Shown here: piece after piece, positions 30,650 through 34,113 of the stretch | Numbering within the stretch: the first letter of the stretch is position 1 | How the letters are laid out: every line of letters begins with the position of its first letter | Assembly: GCA_027579435.1 (NCBI GenBank) | Contig: JANBPK010001259.1 | Coordinates: 1-34,113 of the forward strand | Reading direction: 5' to 3' | Origin: Candolleomyces eurysporus | Taxonomy: Eukaryota; Basidiomycota; Agaricomycetes; Agaricales; Psathyrellaceae | Length of the DNA: 34,113 nucleotides | The notes under the pieces: model-generated | The model's database searches: none | Told to the model about the DNA's origin: nothing | The model's input: only the letters and a program-made list of their open reading frames with translations | Position numbers and translations under genes: made by a program

Positions 30650-33050
30650 GGACAAACCACTACCTCCACTTCAAGCTAGACGCTGCCCACGTTGCCTGGC
30701 CCTTTGATGTTTGGACTTTCCGCACAACTTGCAAGTACTGAAAGTGTACTTTTACATGAAATAGTACGCGTACCTTTACCTGTACCTTTATCGGTAACTT
30801 TCCTAAAATTTTCCTTGAAGTCGCGCCTGGCGTTCCTCGACCACCCATCGCACAGCTGGATCTTGGTCGTCATCGCTCTGGCTTCACTCTGAAGAAGCGT
30901 AGCATGAGAGCACTAGCACCGAGGTCATGAAGGAAAGAAACTGGCGAATGACCTGGGTTAGTCAGTCAGTTCCATCTCGCTCGTGTTCATAATATTCTGC
31001 AACGCTTTCCCCCACCTTGCCTAGTCAACTGGTTCTAGGCCAACAGCACATTAAGCGTGAGGTCGAGCTCGACTTGCCTAGCAATACGTCTTTCAAGTCC
31101 ACCCCGGATTCAGGTCAAAGGGCGTCACGTCGCGCCCATCATGAAAAACAGGCGCCATACGACGACTCCAAGGTATTGCTGCAACTCTGAACATCCATGA
31201 CGATCCTCGGTAACCCCAGCTGCTGAAATAAGGTCTCAGTGAGCTGACCCCTCCCTCTAGGCTCGGGGCCAGCTCTAATGACACCACCCGGTGTTCCGGC
31301 TAGTTAGACTGCTTCCCAGCGAGAACCCTCAAAAAAGAGCAAAAGAGTGCACGAAAGCGCCTGACTAGCCCTACGTGGCGTTGTGAAATGCCCAGGAGAA
31401 GAGGAGTGGTTCTGCAAAACGTCTCTAACACGCTTCGAGCTGGGGCCCTGATTCCCAGAACCTAGGGAACCAAGGCCGGCACACCCACTGGTAACGCTCT
31501 CGAGGAACTGCAGGAACGATGCTTGACTCGTGCGCTTCTGTGTCGACGTCTCGCGTCTAGAACAGCGCCTGCCTTTGGAGCGATCTCATGATCTCTGGAG
31601 GCTGGTGCGCTCCTAGTCCAATTGGGCTTTGGGACTCTGGGTGCTAGGGGGTGGCTAGTGACAGGACAGACGCCAGCGTCCCCGAGCCTGCGTGCAAGAA
31701 GGCTTTCACCAGGTCAGGGCTACCGTAGCCAGCTGTCGAGAGCGTCAGGATGGCCCGATATCTCTAATGCCTGACCGTATGATCCTCCGAGTCCGGTGCC
31801 ACGAGCAATTCGCCCCCTCGATAAAGGCTTCGATGTTCTCTCAGCACCGAGAACGCCAAGGTCATTTGGCCATGCCAGACTCTCGTGCCTCAATTGTGTT
31901 AACAAGAGGGACGTAGGTCACGGTGCTGCCATCCTAGGTGCTAGGAGAAATGTGATGCTAGGAGAAGGGTGTATGTTTCAGGTCGGTGAGGTTGCTGTGA
32001 CCGATGACGCGTGCAGGATGGTGAAGTGCACTTTATACACATAGAGTAGGGATTGGAGCTGGAGCTGGAGGAGGAGGCTTTCGTCTTCTGTTTCAAATGC
32101 TTGCGAGCCCTTGAAGAACTCTAGATCTCGGATTGGCCTGGTGAAAGTTCAAGTTAGTCGATGCCAGGGTCTGGTCACTGTATTACGCTGTTGCGAGAGC
32201 CTACCTGATATGCCCTGAAGAGAATATTCCCGGCTCAAATCTATGGAAAGTTCCTTCGAATAGTATCTGGTGCTCTCGATGGCAATCCACTCGGTCGGTA
32301 TGCGTCAACAGCTGCTAGCTGGAAGTCCATTGAACCCTACAGCCAGGGGCAGGAAGCCGTGGTGAAGGGTTGAAGGCGTCCACAACGTAAGGGTCCATCG
32401 CCCTGCGATTCTCGTCCTTCGTCCATGGTCAGTCTCTATATTGGGCTGCCCTCAGGGCTCTAGTGCTCTCTCAGGCTATCGCCAGGCCTCGTGCAAATTT
32501 GGTTCCGTCTCTCCAGCGGGTCGTTGCGAATGTGATTCGATCAATCGGGAGTTTTTCGTACTCCATTGACAAAATGTGGGGAAGTGCTGACCTTCTCTCG
32601 AAGATCTGTACTTTCCCGGGTCTTCAGGGGGGCTGGTTGTGCCAAATCGTACAGAATATTCTTCGAGCATTTTCGACCGCTGAGCGGTGAGGTTTGTTCA
32701 GGTCGGGTCCTTATGACAGCATCTCCCCCCTGATTCGCTTTGACAGTCCGATCATTTTTGTTCGAGCTCTCGACGCGATTACACGCCTTGACCCCATTTT
32801 GGACCCCAATCAGGACAAAAACCCTCTCCATTTGAGTATCTATCTCCCCACCAAAATGGCTTGTCGACGACCTCCTCCGGGAACTAACCCGTTTATGGCA
32901 CCGTCGACATTTTCACCCAGGAGCGCCAAATCAACCATTGGAAATTTCATAAAATGACCCTCAACCTCTGAGCCTTCATCACCCCTTTTACGTCTTGAAG
33001 GACGCCTCATGTGGAGGCCTGGGCGCATACCGGGACTTGTCCTTTTCAAT
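30650..33050. other. non-coding body of repeat copy B
   Basis: No gene is supported. Frames are short and do not correspond in frame to those of copy A. The stretch 31600-32300 is the least similar to copy A and probably carries the extra length of this copy. The part from 32420 onward (TCTCTATATTGGGCTGCCCTC...) aligns again with 26980 onward. Confidence 0.4.
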
Positions 33051-33053
33051 CTG

Positions 33054-33063
33054 CTATATATAT
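33054..33063 (+). promoter_or_regulatory. TATA box of small repeat gene B
   Basis: TATATATATC about 65-70 bp before the ATG at 33125, in the same conserved block as in copy A (CTATATATA..AGCACCCGGATTCTTTC). Confidence 0.55.
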
Positions 33064-33124
33064 CAGCACCCGGATTCTTTCTGCCTTTCGGTCAGTCCCA
33101 TTCCTCCGTTGAAGTCATTGGACA

Positions 33125-33708
33125 ATGCCTCCTCCATCTGGCCCTCAGTTGTTCTCCATGTTCGTAGAGACTCCCGAAGGCTGCACGGTGAAGGTGCGCG
33201 ACGGCCAACGCGCGATTACGCGAGGCTTCCAATGCTACCAGTTTGGATCTTCTTCGACTTCGACTTCTGCTCACACAACAGTAGTAAGTGTTTCAGACTC
33301 CACACCGAGTTTCTCGACGTCGATGACGCTGCTTCTCGTCAATGAGCGGATGCTGAGCTATCATTATTAGGTGAATACGAGCACTGCCAATCTTGCGGGT
33401 GTCACCTACCACGCCTTGTACGGTGTAGGTTATCGCTTCTCCTTATTGCTCATGGCTTCNCAGCTTGCTGATGCTGAGCCTCNAGNCGAACGACCTTGAC
33501 GTAGAGGCTGGGGCGGAGGACGACAGGAGCAACCAGAGAATCATTTCCATCCTCTTATTACCATTGTTACTCACGGTAAGAGCATCGATTGGCTGTGCNC
33601 TGGGGTTTTCGAGCTTGAGCTAAGGCATATTTTTGGTGTTCATAGGTCGTTCGNTCGGCGTTGTCNAATCTTGGTCGATTGGCGGCGTTTATCTACGGTA
33701 GAATATGA
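33125..33708 (+). CDS. small four-exon protein of unknown family, copy B
   Basis: Model: join(33125..33283, 33371..33424, 33486..33575, 33646..33708), 121 aa. Paralog of the gene at 27617-28182, with the same four exons, phase-0 introns, a 70-bp third intron in both, and 90-nt and 63-nt final exons. Shared residues include TPEGCTVKVRDG against EAGTVNMLDG near the N-terminus, a Ser/Thr-rich end of exon 1, LDV in exon 3, a Leu-rich helix (IISILLLPLLLT) and the terminal GRLAAFIYGR. Ns at 33483-33486, 33654 and 33666 make a few residues and the second acceptor uncertain. Function and family unknown; no signal peptide is visible. Confidence 0.62.
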
Positions 33709-33957
33709 GNTAGCCAAGGACACCTNNNNCNNGNAGTACAGCCTTCCCCCGACCTTTTTACTTCCCCCGTGGCCTACTTGTATCTTGCGTCGTTTTGGTT
33801 NAGTGCTCGTATTGTGTGTCGTTTTGCCTCGTCTGTGTTCTGTATTTCTCATTTTCTTGTACCATACCAGTAGAAGAGCTTAGTAGCTGGTCGTAGCTGG
33901 ACTTTCTTGATTGTATATATCGTGCCGTATGTCGCCCCTGGTCTATCGGTTTGCTGC

Positions 33958-33992
33958 CATGTTGTATATAGCCCGGTCTCATTAAAGAAAGC
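33958..33992 (+). terminator. conserved 3' end element of small gene B
   Basis: ATGTTGTATATAGCCC followed by ATTAAAGAAA, the counterpart of the element after gene A. ATTAAA is a common variant poly(A) signal. Confidence 0.4.
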
Positions 33993-34113
33993 CTCATGTA
34001 TTCTCAAAGTAATGTGGTATTATAGAAATTCGCTTACTGCACTGAATAAACAAACGTAGAGTTTTCAGACGAGGGCGCGGCGGTAAATGGGCAGGGATGG
34101 TCNTCAGAAGTGG

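Larger units (their letters stand above)
29620..34113 (+). repeat. long direct repeat, copy B (runs off the window)
   Basis: Second copy of the segment described at 24373. It begins in CCAGACAGGACGTT, matched by GCAGACAGGACGTT at copy A's left end, and continues to the last base shown; the GAGTTTTCAGACGA block near 34059 matches 28548. It carries a cluster of Ns between about 33460 and 34104, suggesting poor assembly, perhaps from collapse of near-identical reads. Confidence 0.72.

Overview
The window is nuclear DNA from a filamentous basidiomycete, most likely an Agaricomycete (mushroom-forming fungus). This rests on many short spliceosomal introns (mostly 35-100 bp, GT...AG), intron-rich conserved eukaryotic genes, S/P/Q-rich regulatory proteins, and F-box/LRR proteins of the kind expanded in that class. 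Single Ns are scattered through the sequence. At three of them (8730, 11926, 20772), and at one G7 run (about 18650-18656), an otherwise convincing reading frame slips by one base, so I read these as sequencing errors, not biology. Gene models were assembled by hand from open frames, splice sites and family conservation; exon lists are in the evidence fields.

Layout. Bases 2-112 are the last codons of an unidentified plus-strand gene. Facing it is a Yea4/SLC35B4-type nucleotide-sugar transporter (minus, 313-1736). Two tandem F-box paralogs follow on the plus strand (2208-3656 and 4117-5478), duplicated together with their flanks. A minus-strand block comes next: a small C-terminal-SH3 protein (5874-7467), a very large Q/N/M/G-rich SSXT (SS18-like, predicted SWI/SNF) protein (8167-12302), and ribosomal protein uL2 (12738-13684, with a 5' UTR intron). 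Divergent from uL2, a plus-strand block holds ESF2/ABT1 (14416-15334), ARS2/SERRATE (15535-18995) and an SSK1-type response regulator (19284-23754). These are mainly housekeeping and regulatory genes (ribosome production, RNA processing, chromatin, stress signalling). I see no metabolic cluster or operon-like logic.

The right third (about 24370 to the end) differs. It is a degenerate direct duplication of a >4-kb segment, nearly devoid of convincing large genes. Near the 3' end of each copy sits a small four-exon gene (27617-28182, 115 aa; 33125-33708, 121 aa). The two have the same exon layout, all introns in phase 0, identical lengths for exons 3 and 4 and for intron 3, and shared TATA and 3' elements, yet their proteins are strongly diverged. 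I recognise no known family; this pair is the best candidate for something undescribed. A second lead is the SSK1 protein: its N-terminal half looks like a decayed hybrid histidine kinase (GHKL-like segment plus pseudo-receiver) placed before the true receiver domain.
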